Shown here: positions 36,005 to 44,954 of the stretch, in pieces
Position numbering within the stretch: the first letter of the stretch is position 1
Layout: each line of letters opens with the position of its first letter
DNA from: Nitrospirota bacterium
GTDB taxonomy: Bacteria > Nitrospirota > Thermodesulfovibrionia > Thermodesulfovibrionales > UBA9159
Length of the DNA: 64,000 nt
Assembly: GCA_021790195.1 (NCBI GenBank)
Contig: JAJYIF010000016.1
Coordinates: forward strand, 22,654 to 86,653
Direction: 5' to 3'
The notes under the pieces: generated by a model
Told to the model about the DNA's origin: nothing
Database searches by the model: none
The model's input: only the letters and a program-made list of their open reading frames with translations
Position numbers and translations under genes: made by a program

Positions 36005-36281
36005 TTTCAGTGGAGTAGAGAGCTGGCGCAGTAGCGGAATACTCTACCTACAACGCCCCCTCACATTGACTAAGGGTCTGATTATAGCATTTCTCGCGGC
36101 TGTAGAATTGTAACAAAATGCACTAACTATTACTGGCGCGCAGCATCACCCGTTTGACAGCGGGTGTGTAAGGCTTAGAGTATAGGGACCTGCCTTTGAG
36201 GACCATCACAGTTACTTTCTTCTTCCAACAGGAAATACCGAGGGAGAAAAGATTTCAGGCGAAATCCAGAATGTTGCCGGT
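36005..36281. other. Intergenic region between convergent genes
   Basis: Apart from a hairpin near 36147-36169 (cacccg/cgggtg around tttgacag), which could end transcripts from either side but lacks a U-run, I see no feature in this 277-base gap. Confidence 0.35.
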
Positions 36282-38288
36282 CTACTTGACCCTTGATCCG
36301 GGTTTCACCTCTTTGTCCAGAACGAGAACAGAGGGAAGCCCGTCTTCGCCCGTCGCCGCAAGGAGCATGCCCCGGGATTCGACACCCATCAACTTGGCAG
36401 GCTTGAGGTTCGCGACCACAACGATTTCCTTTCCGACGAGGTATTCAGGATCATATGCCTTTCCGATCCCGGCCACGATCTGACGCTCCTCTCCTATGTC
36501 CACCTTCAACTTTATCAGCTTTTCGGACTTCTCCACTCGCTCGGCGCTGACCACACGCGCGATCTTGAGCTCCACTTTGGCGAAATCCTCTATCGAAATA
36601 TAATTATCGGCAGCCGCCCTCTCGGCTGTTTCACCCTTTGCCCCGGACATTTCTTCCATCTTGTTTCTTCCTCCTGTTTCTATCCTCGGGAAGAGCTGGC
36701 CCCCTTTAGAGATCCTGCTATCGCTTATTCTTAAATCTCCCCACTTCGGCAGCTCTCTCAGTTGTGTTATATCGCCCTTTATACCGAGCTGGTCCCATAT
36801 TCTTTGTGCCGCAGACGGCATGAACGGGAAAAGATAAACTGCCACAATGCCGAGCGATTCAGCGAGAGTATAAAGCGAGTTGAGAATAACACCTTGATCT
36901 TTTTCTTTCCAGGGCGCCGCATAATCTATATATCTGTTTATGTCATTAATCACCGACCAGATATAAGACAAGACCTCATTAAATTTAAGCTGATCTATCA
37001 TACTCGAGATCGCGCTCAGAGACCCTTCATCAAATCTAGCCTGTATCCTCTTCTCATAAAACCTCTCCCTCTCGCTGTCACGGTCCTTGCTGTTTATCGG
37101 CTGCGGTATTTCCCCCGCATTGAATTTTTCGATCATCGTAAGAGAGCGGCTCAGGAGGTTCCCGAGATCGTTTGCGAGGTCCGTATTTATCCGGCGTATC
37201 AACGCATCCTCGGAAAAATCACCGTCCAGGCCAAATGGGACCTCGCGGAACAGGAAATACCTGAAAGCGTCCACTCCATATTTATCCACCATAGCGTTAG
37301 GGTCTACAACGTTGCCGACGGATTTCGACATTTTCCTTCCCTGCACGGTCCACCATCCATGCGCGAAGATATTTTCCGGAAGAGGCAGATCGAGGGCCAT
37401 AAGCATTGTCGACCAGTATACGGCATGGGTCGTAAGAATATCCTTGCCCACAAGGTGGTGAGAGGCAGGCCACCAATTCAGCGACGAGTGACATGACAAG
37501 TTATCGGAATCCTTCTTATTCTTCTCGTCGTTCGTTACTCGCAACCCATTACGGCCGGCTGCGAGATATTTCGTGGCCGAATAATAGTTGACCAGGGCAT
37601 CGAACCAGACATAAGTTACAAAACCTTCATCAAAAGGAAGAGGGATACCCCACGAAAGTCTATGTTTCGGTCTGGAGATGCAGAGGTCGCCGAGCGCATT
37701 GTTCTTCAGGAAACCGAGGACCTCGTTCCTGCGGGTTTCAGGCAATATATAAGAAGGATGTTCCTCTATGTATTTGATAAGTCTTTCGTGATAACCCGAC
37801 ATCAGAAAAAAATAGTTCTCTTCCTGTATCCTTTCGACCGCCCTGCCGCAATCAGGGCAACTGCCGTCAACCAATTCCTTCTCAGTCCAGAATCTCTCGT
37901 CGGGTGTGCAGTACCATCCTGAATAGACCCTTTTTTCTATCACCCGCTTTTCCCAAAGCCTCTGCATCAGTTCCTGCACCGTCTTTATATGCCCGGAGTC
38001 CGTAGTGCGGATAAAGGCGTCATTGGAGACATCCAGCTTTCTCCAGAGCTGTTTGAAGTTCTCCACCATAATATCGGCATGTTCCTTCGGCGGCCGCCCT
38101 TTTTCAGCAGAGGCCTTTTCCACCTTCTGGCCATGTTCGTCGGTGCCGGTGAGAAAAAAGACCTCTTTCCCGATAAGCCTGTTTCTCCTTGCGAGTATGT
38201 CGGCGGCTATGGTCGTATATGCATGACCGATATGGGGTATGTCGTTGACGTAATAGATAGGGGTTGTCACGTAGAACTTTTCAATCAT
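36282..38288 (-). CDS. metG: Methionyl-tRNA synthetase with C-terminal tRNA-binding domain
   Basis: MetG charges tRNA-Met. The 668-residue class I enzyme has the HIGH motif (DIPHIGHAYT), a zinc knuckle with SCPDCGR, the KMSKS loop (GRKMSKSVGN), an alpha-helical anticodon domain and a C-terminal EMAP-like tRNA-binding domain (VELKIARVVSAERVEKSEKL). About 20 extra residues stand between TKYLAA and WWPASHHLVGKDI in the catalytic domain. Their DNA (37481-37547) looks like the repeat element found between operons. A 4-base overlap joins it to ricT. Confidence 0.96.
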   Translation of the reverse strand: MIEKFYVTTPIYYVNDIPHIGHAYTTIAADILARRNRLIGKEVFFLTGTDEHGQKVEKASAEKGRPPKEHADIMVENFKQLWRKLDVSNDAFIRTTDSGHIKTVQELMQRLWEKRVIEKRVYSGWYCTPDERFWTEKELVDGSCPDCGRAVERIQEENYFFLMSGYHERLIKYIEEHPSYILPETRRNEVLGFLKNNALGDLCISRPKHRLSWGIPLPFDEGFVTYVWFDALVNYYSATKYLAAGRNGLRVTNDEKNKKDSDNLSCHSSLNWWPASHHLVGKDILTTHAVYWSTMLMALDLPLPENIFAHGWWTVQGRKMSKSVGNVVDPNAMVDKYGVDAFRYFLFREVPFGLDGDFSEDALIRRINTDLANDLGNLLSRSLTMIEKFNAGEIPQPINSKDRDSERERFYEKRIQARFDEGSLSAISSMIDQLKFNEVLSYIWSVINDINRYIDYAAPWKEKDQGVILNSLYTLAESLGIVAVYLFPFMPSAAQRIWDQLGIKGDITQLRELPKWGDLRISDSRISKGGQLFPRIETGGRNKMEEMSGAKGETAERAAADNYISIEDFAKVELKIARVVSAERVEKSEKLIKLKVDIGEERQIVAGIGKAYDPEYLVGKEIVVVANLKPAKLMGVESRGMLLAATGEDGLPSVLVLDKEVKPGSRVK
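37481..37547. repeat. In-frame inverted-repeat element inside metG
   Basis: gcgacgagtgacatgacaag and, about 25 bases on, gttcgttactcgcaaccc closely resemble the two arms of the intergenic element between rpmJ and infA (51361-51429: gtgacgagtgacaagt and tactcgttacccgcaactcg). Here the element is read through in frame and adds about 20 polar residues to MetG. Confidence 0.6.
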
Positions 38289-39250
38289 TGATGATGCCGT
38301 CTCCTGCGTCTCCTCCTGCGCCTGTGGAACTTCTTCTCATCGTCCGGGCCCTTCCCCTCGGCGCCTTCGCCCGCAGATTCACCAGTTTTTTCGCTTGCGG
38401 CGGATGTCCCGGCCTGAGTCTGCACGGCTTCATCCCCCGGAACCGGAGGCGCAACCGGATATCGTTGAACCGTCTCGCGTGTCTTCTTCTCCCGCAGCGC
38501 CGCCTCCGCCGGTTCAAGACGCCCTTCGGACAGCGGGGCCGCCTCGGCCACGACGATATCAGGCTGCGTATCTTCGCCTTGCGCGCGGACCACTGCAGCC
38601 CCTCCCTGAACAGAATCTTCTTCGCTATATTCGTAGCTGAGACAGCACATCAGTCTCCCGCATACGCCTGACAGCTTGTTTGCATTGAGTACGAGTTCCT
38701 GGCTCTTCGCCATCTTTATAGATATGGGCTCAAATGTTGTGAGGAACTTCTTGCAGCATAACTCCAATCCGCATATCCCGATACCGCCCAGCATCTTGGC
38801 CTCGTCCCTTACCCCGATCTGACGCATTTCGATCCTAGTCTTGAATTTGGCCGCAAGGTCTTTCACAAGCTCCCTGAAATCTATTCTTCCCTCTGCCGCA
38901 AAATAAAAGATAATACGCTTTCTGTCGAGAGTCGCCTCGGTGCATATGAGCTTCATCGGAAGGCCCCTGGCCATTACTCTCTCCAGGCAATAAACCCTGG
39001 CATCATCCTCGATGCTTTCATTATCCTTTCTTTGCTTAAGGTCCTCTTCCCCCGCCTTCCTCAGGACTTTTTTCAAATGGTCTTTTGTCGCGCCGTCGAA
39101 GGGATGTTTCTCGACTACGACGTTGCCGATGCTGAGACCGAGTTCAGACTCCACGACAACGGAGTCCCCCTTCCCGATCTCAAGTCCTTCAACCTCGAAA
39201 TCGTAGATCTTCCCGCACGACTTGAACCTTATCCCCACAACTTCAGGCAT
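38285..39250 (-). CDS. ricT: RicT/YaaT (PSP1-domain) protein
   Basis: The PSP1 domain is shown by GIRFKSCGKIYDF at the start and the Cys-rich GGIGICGLELCCKKFLTTF plus SGVCGRLMCCLSYE, the residues that bind an iron-sulfur cluster in the Bacillus Ric complex, which acts with RNase Y. The ATG at 39250 (MPEVVGIRF) was taken rather than 39268. After residue 210 comes a disordered acidic tail ending in nine successive arginines, which is unusual. The order holB-ricT-metG is common among bacteria. Confidence 0.92.
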   Translation of the reverse strand: MPEVVGIRFKSCGKIYDFEVEGLEIGKGDSVVVESELGLSIGNVVVEKHPFDGATKDHLKKVLRKAGEEDLKQRKDNESIEDDARVYCLERVMARGLPMKLICTEATLDRKRIIFYFAAEGRIDFRELVKDLAAKFKTRIEMRQIGVRDEAKMLGGIGICGLELCCKKFLTTFEPISIKMAKSQELVLNANKLSGVCGRLMCCLSYEYSEEDSVQGGAAVVRAQGEDTQPDIVVAEAAPLSEGRLEPAEAALREKKTRETVQRYPVAPPVPGDEAVQTQAGTSAASEKTGESAGEGAEGKGPDDEKKFHRRRRRRRRRHHQ

Positions 39251-39270
39251 ACGATCTCCAGTATTCAAGA

Positions 39271-40395
39271 TCAGCCGGCTCGCCCGGCGGGGACTCTGAA
39301 CCTGAGGTTTCGCATCATGCCGGATACATAGTTCCAGGTGACTCCTTTGTTCAGATTAAAATCCAGCCGCGCACGAAGGAGGACCAATTTGCGATAAGCT
39401 TCCACCATACCGTCTATTTCAGAAGCCTTCGAAACCTGTAAGACATAATCCCGGATGTCGCTGTTAAACAACGTCATGCCGGAACCGGCCTTTGCACGGG
39501 ATGCTTTATTCTGGAAATCTTTCCCGGCGACCTTCAGCACCGTCATGTCTCTCAACATGATCAGAATCAAGTCAAGCCACCTTTCCATCTCTTCCTTATC
39601 CGTCCACGTTTCGCCACACACCCCGATCATGCTCTCGAGAAGAGAAATAAACCGTTCACGCTCGCCGACTATATCCGCAGAGACCGCAAGCCCCGGCCTT
39701 CCCATGGAAAGCCTGACCATGACCTGAACCTCGTCGGCGCCGTCTGAGCGCTTCTTGTCCGGCCCTGCGGGCTGTCCAGCGACGGACTGAATGACCTTCT
39801 CGCACGCGTCTGGTGACAGGGGAGTGAAATTTACGCGGGAGCATCTGGACCTTATAGTCTCGGGCAACCTGTCGGCGTGTGCCGCCACGAGTATCAGCAG
39901 ACTATCAACCGGAGGCTCCTCAAGCGTCTTGAGAAAGGCGTTCGCAGCGGACTGGTTCATGCTGTCGGCATCGTCAATGACAACGACCTTCTTCCTGCCC
40001 TCGTAAGGCTTGAAGGACAGCGCCTCTTCCACCGCCCTTATTTCAGAGACGCGTATTTCTCCTTTTTCCGGAGTTATCATCAAAAAGTCCGGATGGGCCC
40101 CTGATTCGATCTTTCTGCACGACGGACATTCATCACAGGAGTCAATTAGTCTATAGTCGACAGACTGAACGCCATCAATTGATTCGGCGCCGTTCCTTCG
40201 ACCAATGACTGATGACTGCTGACTATCGACCGGCTTGAGACAATTTATCGCCTTAGCGAAGTTGACGGCAGCGAATTTCTTTCCTATCCCGGACTCCCCC
40301 GAAAAAAGATACGCCGATGGCACCCTTCCCCTGCCAAGGGTCTGGAGAAGTATGCCGACAGACCTGTCCTGTCCTATAACGTCCCTTAAAGCCAT
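39271..40395 (-). CDS. holB: DNA polymerase III subunit delta-prime
   Basis: The 374-residue clamp-loader subunit has GQDRSVGILLQTLG at the start, the loop FSGESGIGKKFAA, the SRC motif (IRSRCSRVNF) and EEPPVDSLLIL. The zinc module is split: its first Cys (INCLKPVD) is separated from CDECPSCRK by about 30 residues where a few are usual. The DNA of that insert (40149-40230) is a repeat-like element. The protein works with DnaX and HolA to load the sliding clamp. Confidence 0.92.
   Translation of the reverse strand: MALRDVIGQDRSVGILLQTLGRGRVPSAYLFSGESGIGKKFAAVNFAKAINCLKPVDSQQSSVIGRRNGAESIDGVQSVDYRLIDSCDECPSCRKIESGAHPDFLMITPEKGEIRVSEIRAVEEALSFKPYEGRKKVVVIDDADSMNQSAANAFLKTLEEPPVDSLLILVAAHADRLPETIRSRCSRVNFTPLSPDACEKVIQSVAGQPAGPDKKRSDGADEVQVMVRLSMGRPGLAVSADIVGERERFISLLESMIGVCGETWTDKEEMERWLDLILIMLRDMTVLKVAGKDFQNKASRAKAGSGMTLFNSDIRDYVLQVSKASEIDGMVEAYRKLVLLRARLDFNLNKGVTWNYVSGMMRNLRFRVPAGRAG
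40149..40230. repeat. In-frame inverted-repeat element inside holB
   Basis: gtctatagtcgacagactg (40149-40167) and gactgatgactgctgactat (from 40207), continuing cgac, have the word-repeat, inverted layout of the intergenic elements of this genome. They are translated in frame and lengthen the HolB zinc module. Confidence 0.5.
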
Positions 40396-40466
40396 TGTCT
40401 ATTTTACCACAAGAACAGGACCAGGAGCCTGTTGTTTTGACCGGTGAGTGTGATAAAGTTGCGGCT

Positions 40467-41510
40467 CTAAACAACCAAAATCCGTTTGGTCTCTTTCACG
40501 CCGTCTTCCGTAATATCTCCGATATGTGCGGCGAGCAGGCCCTCTTTTACCAGGGCCGAAACGAGTCTGTCTTTTCTTAGTTCCGGGACAAAGATGACGA
40601 GTCCGCCTGAAGTCTGGGCGTCATGCAGCAGGATTCTGATCGTGTCCGTAACAACATCGGACCATCCGACATAAGGAGCATAGGTCTTTTCGTTTGCCCT
40701 TGTTCCGCCGGGTATTCTTCCGAGATCCGCTATCCTTATCGCTTCCTTGAAGAACGGCACCTTTTCCGAATGCAGAACGGCCCGGCAGCCGCTAGCGACA
40801 AGCACCTCGCTAAGGTGTCCGATAAGACCGAACCCGGTTATGTCAGTAGCTGTACTGACCCCAATCTCGATCATTATTTCGCTCGCCGTCTTATTCAGCA
40901 TGGCCATGGATTTCGTGATCTCCGAGATGGTCTCTTCGCTGCACATGCCCGCCTTTATGCCGGTGGCGACGACACCGGTACCTACAGGTTTTGTCAGTAT
41001 CAGTGCGTCCCCTTTTCTTGCCTTTGAATTGTCGTAGATCTTATCAGGGTGAATCATCCCCATCACCGCAAAACCGTATTTCGGCTCTTTGTCCTTAATA
41101 GTATGTCCCCCTATGATCGATACCCCTGCTTCAGCCATCTTATCTATCCCGCCCTGCATGATCTTCCTGGCCACCGGAAGAAATTCGGCTTCACCCGGAA
41201 ACGACGCGAGGTTCAATGCCACGATGGGCTTGCCCCCCATGGCATACACATCAGACAGGGAATTAGCGGCTGCAATCGCCCCGAACCAATAAGGATCGTC
41301 AACAATTGGAGTGAAATAATCCGCGGTAAGAACGGCTGCGATGTCGTCGGTGATGCGATAGACTCCGGCGTCATCGGCATTGGCCGTCCCGACCAGGACA
41401 TTCTTGTCGGTTGGGGCTGGCAATTGTCCTAACACGTAGGACAGGTCCGTCGGACTGAACTTCGAAGCTCAGCCCGCGCAGCTTGACATGTCTGTGAGTC
41501 TGATGTCCAT
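40467..41510 (-). CDS. selD: Selenide, water dikinase (selenoprotein; in-frame UGA at codon 14)
   Basis: SelD makes selenophosphate from selenide and ATP, the selenium donor for Sec-tRNA. Reading the TGA at 41469-41471 as selenocysteine joins MDIRLTDMSSCAG to ASKFSPTDLSYVLGQLP and gives a complete 347-residue protein, with CAGU in place of the active-site Cys region (GCGC in E. coli SelD) and the conserved Lys three residues on. The start ATG at 41510 has GGTAAGG upstream. Without UGA decoding a gene call would begin at 41435 and lack the catalytic residues. ATP and metal sites follow (ADDAGVY, VLTADYFTPIVDDPYWFG). Confidence 0.95.
41442..41471 (-). promoter_or_regulatory. Candidate bacterial SECIS of selD
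   Basis: Directly after the UGA, the minus strand forms cagtcc-GAC-ggacctg (41442-41457): six pairs with one bulged C, and a GAC loop 19-21 bases past the UGA. Bacterial SECIS hairpins lie at this distance and have G in the apical loop, where SelB binds. Confidence 0.6.
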
Positions 41511-41667
41511 CCTTACCTTCCTTCTTTCGGGTCACCAAAATATTAGTAATTCTATCCCGTCTTTGTAAAGCCAATTATTCCCCACGGGATGGTGGGAACG
41601 AAAGATTGCCCATCTCAACATAACTAGGTCTTCTTGTCGAAGTTTTATATGACAGCAGACAGATAGC

Positions 41668-41952
41668 TTACTTAAGTATCTTCAGAAAGTCTTCAATGGG
41701 CATTGCAGTGAGAGTCAACAACTGGACCGAACCCCTCGATCCTATTTCAGCGGACATCTTCATCATTGTCCCCACGTCAGGCGCTTCCACTATGTTCACG
41801 AAATCGTAGGGACCCAGCACTGCGTACTGCTTCTGGACCTTGACGCCCATTTTTTCGATCTCCTTGTTCACCTCGAGTATCCGCTCCGGTTTTTGCTTGA
41901 TCGTCTTTCTTCCTTCGTCTGTAAGAGTGCTCAAAACGATGAAATACGGCAT
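41668..41952 (-). CDS. GYD-domain protein
   Basis: The 94-residue protein starts MPYFIVLSTLTDEGRKTIKQ and continues VQKQYAVLGPYDFVNIVEAP, which is the GYD domain (named for its Gly-Tyr-Asp core; here GPYD). GYD proteins are small dimeric alpha-beta barrel-type proteins without known activity. The ATG at 41952 with AAAGGAGGATGTG upstream is a much better start than the longer frame from 42045. Confidence 0.85.
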   Translation of the reverse strand: MPYFIVLSTLTDEGRKTIKQKPERILEVNKEIEKMGVKVQKQYAVLGPYDFVNIVEAPDVGTMMKMSAEIGSRGSVQLLTLTAMPIEDFLKILK

Positions 41953-42110
41953 CACATCCTCCTTTCTGATTTCAGCAACTTTTCGTTCCGCCTGTTTTCC
42001 TACCGGGTCTTCTTCACTTATACTCCTTTTGGTCTTTCTTGTCAATCATGTCATCATAAGATTTCTTTCTTCAAAAAAGAAGATCTACAACAGTCTTACT
42101 TGCGGACATA

Positions 42111-42148
42111 CAAACAAAGAGGGGAAGCATGCTTAATTGCTTCCCCTC
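42111..42148 (-). terminator. Terminator downstream of glnA
   Basis: A perfect 11-pair hairpin (gaggggaagca at 42119-42129 and tgcttcccctc at 42138-42148, 8-base loop) is followed on the minus strand by TTTGTTTGT. It should end the glnB-glnA transcript, 30 bases after the glnA stop, and separate it from the GYD gene. Confidence 0.85.
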
Positions 42149-42176
42149 TTCGAAGACAAACCGTCTGAGTGATCTA

Positions 42177-43589
42177 TTAAATATCGTAGTACAGGAAGAA
42201 CTCATACGGATGCGGCCTCAGTCTGAGGGCATCCACTTCCTTTGTCCTCTTGTAGCTGATCCAGGTCTCGATGGCGTCTTCTGTAAAAACATCTCCTTTG
42301 CGCAAATATTCGTTGTCCGCTTCGAGATTATTGAGCGCCTCGTCAAGGCTCGCCGGCATGGTCGGAACGGAAGCAAGTTCCTCTGGCCCAAGCTCGTAAA
42401 TGTCCTTGTCGAGCGGCTCGCCCGGATGTATCTTATTTTCGATACCGTCAAGTCCCGCCATCAACATCGCGGCAAATGCAAGATAGCCGTTACAAGAAGG
42501 ATCCGGGAACCTTACCTCGGCCCTCTTGGCCTTCGGGCTCGCGGAATAGGTCGGTATTCTTATGCACGCCGAGCGGTTCCTCGCTGAGTAAGCCAGGTTA
42601 ACCGGGGCCTCGAAGCCCGGAGTCAGTCTCTTATAAGAGTTTGTCGTCGGGTTGGTCAGGGCAGCGAGGGACGGCGCATGCTTGATTATCCCTCCTATGT
42701 AATAGAGGGCAAGCTCGCTCAGGCCGGCATAGCCGTTGCCCGAAAAAAGAGGTTTCCCGTTCTTCCATATGCTCTGGTGGCAGTGCATACCCGAACCGTT
42801 GTCGCCGAAAAGGGGTTTCGGCATAAAGGTGACTGTCCTGTTGTGCCGCCTTGCGACATTCTTGATTATGTACTTGAACATCATAAGCTTGTCGGCCATC
42901 CTCACGAGAGAGTCAAACCTCATGTCTATCTCTGCCTGTCCGGCGGTAGCAACCTCATGGTGCTCCCTTTCAACATAGATGCCGCACTTCAGCATCTCCA
43001 TGACCATCTCTGTCCTGAGGTTGACCTGACTGTCTGTCGGGGGTACCGGGAAGTAGCCCTCCTTGTGCCTTGGCTTATAGCCCAGGTTCGGGTCCTCGTC
43101 GCGGCCGGAATTCCAGATGCCTTCCACTGAATCAAGGAAATAATATCCGCTATGGGAGTTCTGGTCGAACTGTATGTTGTCGAAAATGAAAAACTCCGCC
43201 TCGGGACCGAAAAAGGCAGTGTCCCCTATCTTAGTGGACTTGAGATAGTTCTCGGCCTTCTGTGCGATATACCTCGGGTCCCTCGTGTAAAACTCCTTTG
43301 TTATAGGGTCCACTATATTGCAGACCATGCTTATGGTAGGGTATTCCATGAACGGGTCCATGAAGGCCGTGTCGGGGTCAGGGATGATCAGCATGTCCGA
43401 GGTGTGGATCGCCTGCCATCCTCTTATGGAAGAGCCGTCGAAACCGAGCCCGTCTTCAAATATCTCCTCTTTCAACTCTGCAATCGGCACAGCAAAATGC
43501 TGCCAGATTCCAGGAAAATCAAGGAACTTGAAATTGGCCATCACCGCCTTGTTTTCCTGCGCCATTTTCAAAACGTCTTTTGGTGTCAT
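42177..43589 (-). CDS. glnA: Glutamine synthetase, type I
   Basis: GlnA makes glutamine from glutamate, ammonia and ATP. The 470-residue protein starts with [10 protein letters not shown], and has [36 protein letters not shown] and [11 protein letters not shown] at the substrate and metal sites. The segment [11 protein letters not shown] matches the region that carries the adenylylated Tyr of the GS I-beta form (DKNLYDLPPE in E. coli), so control by adenylylation is likely. glnB lies just upstream on the same strand. Confidence 0.97.
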   Translation of the reverse strand: MTPKDVLKMAQENKAVMANFKFLDFPGIWQHFAVPIAELKEEIFEDGLGFDGSSIRGWQAIHTSDMLIIPDPDTAFMDPFMEYPTISMVCNIVDPITKEFYTRDPRYIAQKAENYLKSTKIGDTAFFGPEAEFFIFDNIQFDQNSHSGYYFLDSVEGIWNSGRDEDPNLGYKPRHKEGYFPVPPTDSQVNLRTEMVMEMLKCGIYVEREHHEVATAGQAEIDMRFDSLVRMADKLMMFKYIIKNVARRHNRTVTFMPKPLFGDNGSGMHCHQSIWKNGKPLFSGNGYAGLSELALYYIGGIIKHAPSLAALTNPTTNSYKRLTPGFEAPVNLAYSARNRSACIRIPTYSASPKAKRAEVRFPDPSCNGYLAFAAMLMAGLDGIENKIHPGEPLDKDIYELGPEELASVPTMPASLDEALNNLEADNEYLRKGDVFTEDAIETWISYKRTKEVDALRLRPHPYEFFLYYDI

Positions 43590-43607
43590 ACTTCCTCCTT
43601 TATATTT

Positions 43608-43691
43608 GGTAACTGGGAACCGGAAATTCGGGGTTAGCGAATCCCTCTGCGAATCCCTCTGCTAATCCCTATTACCTGATCCCTAATCCCT
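43608..43691. repeat. Degenerate repeat element between glnB and glnA
   Basis: Most of the gap consists of repeated short words (gcgaatccctct twice, gctaatccct, cctaatccctg) facing ggtaactgggaaccgg and ggggttagcg. It is of the same style as the elements at other operon boundaries of this window. Confidence 0.5.
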
Positions 43692-43695
43692 GTAT

Positions 43696-44037
<342 letters not shown>

Positions 44038-44050
44038 TCACCTCCTGTCT

Positions 44051-44144
44051 AAGTAACAAGTGAATAGTAACGAATAACAAGAAACAAAAAACTGACTTCA
44101 TGGTTCTTATATTGCCCGTCACTTTCCTCGTTACTTGTCACTAT
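44051..44144. repeat. Intergenic inverted-repeat element upstream of glnB
   Basis: aagtaacaagtgaatagtaa (44051-44070) is an imperfect inverted copy of ctcgttacttgtcacta (44128-44144). The same words make the elements at 51361-51429 and inside metG. The right arm reaches into the stop codon of the amidotransferase gene. Confidence 0.6.
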
Positions 44145-44830
44145 TTAAAGAATGTCTTATAAAAATTCATGGCCCTGCCGAGATATTCCTCGTATACCGT
44201 CTCTGTCTGCTTTCTGATTTGTTCCATGTCTACAGACTCGGCCGCGAGCCATTCATAGATCATCTCTTTTCTCACCTCTATATGGAACTGAAACGCATAG
44301 GCCTTGTCGCCGTATCTGAAGGCCTGGTTCGGGTATATCTCAGACTTCGCCAGCCTCACCGCGCCCCGGGGGACATCAAAGGTTTCACCGTGCCAGTGGA
44401 ACACCCTGAACCTCTTCCAGAAATCTCCCGCCCTCGGGTGTATGGCAAGTCTCTTGATCAGCGGGTCCCTGAGGCCGTCCTCCGTCACTTCGATGTCATA
44501 CCACCCGATCTCGGGCTGCGGACCTCTGTAGACCTTTGCCCCGAGCGCCTTCGCCATTATTTGAGCACCGAGACAGATCCCGAAGACCCATTTCCCCTCA
44601 TCGATCGATTTCCTGGCAAGGCTGATTTCCTTTCCAAGGAACGGATATAGGTCCTCTTCGTTGACACTCATAGGTCCCCCCATCATGACAAGGGTATCGA
44701 AATCCTCCATAGCCGGGATATCTTCTTTATGGCAGTCTACAACTTTATAGTCTTTTCCCTTTTCACGAAGAAAATCCTCAATTGTGCCCGGGCCTTCCGA
44801 GGGTATATTTTTCAGGATCAGAACAGACAT
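44141..44830 (-). CDS. Class I glutamine amidotransferase (GMP synthase-like GATase)
   Basis: The catalytic triad of a class I amidotransferase is visible: Cys in FGICLGAQI, and His and Glu in FQFHIEV. The start has the LILKNIPSEGPGTIEDFL of stand-alone GuaA-like proteins. At 229 residues it lacks a synthetase domain, so its partner or substrate is unknown; some relatives act as glutamine or gamma-glutamyl hydrolases. It sits upstream of glnB on the same strand, an apt place for a glutamine-handling enzyme. Confidence 0.87.
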   Translation of the reverse strand: MSVLILKNIPSEGPGTIEDFLREKGKDYKVVDCHKEDIPAMEDFDTLVMMGGPMSVNEEDLYPFLGKEISLARKSIDEGKWVFGICLGAQIMAKALGAKVYRGPQPEIGWYDIEVTEDGLRDPLIKRLAIHPRAGDFWKRFRVFHWHGETFDVPRGAVRLAKSEIYPNQAFRYGDKAYAFQFHIEVRKEMIYEWLAAESVDMEQIRKQTETVYEEYLGRAMNFYKTFFK

Positions 44831-44954
44831 GTTACTGCTATTATATCAATTATGATGCCAGGTGCTACCCTTTGAAAACAAAAGACTTTTCACGCAGCAC
44901 TTGAGGTCGATGCCTATTTCTCGTGCAAAGTTGATGAAAAATGGGGCAGAGAGT

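Noticed and set aside
41371..41574. A frameshift explanation for the short selD N-terminus
   Set aside because: The same frame continues upstream to an ATG with only one TGA, at the exact site of the catalytic residue; no shift is needed.
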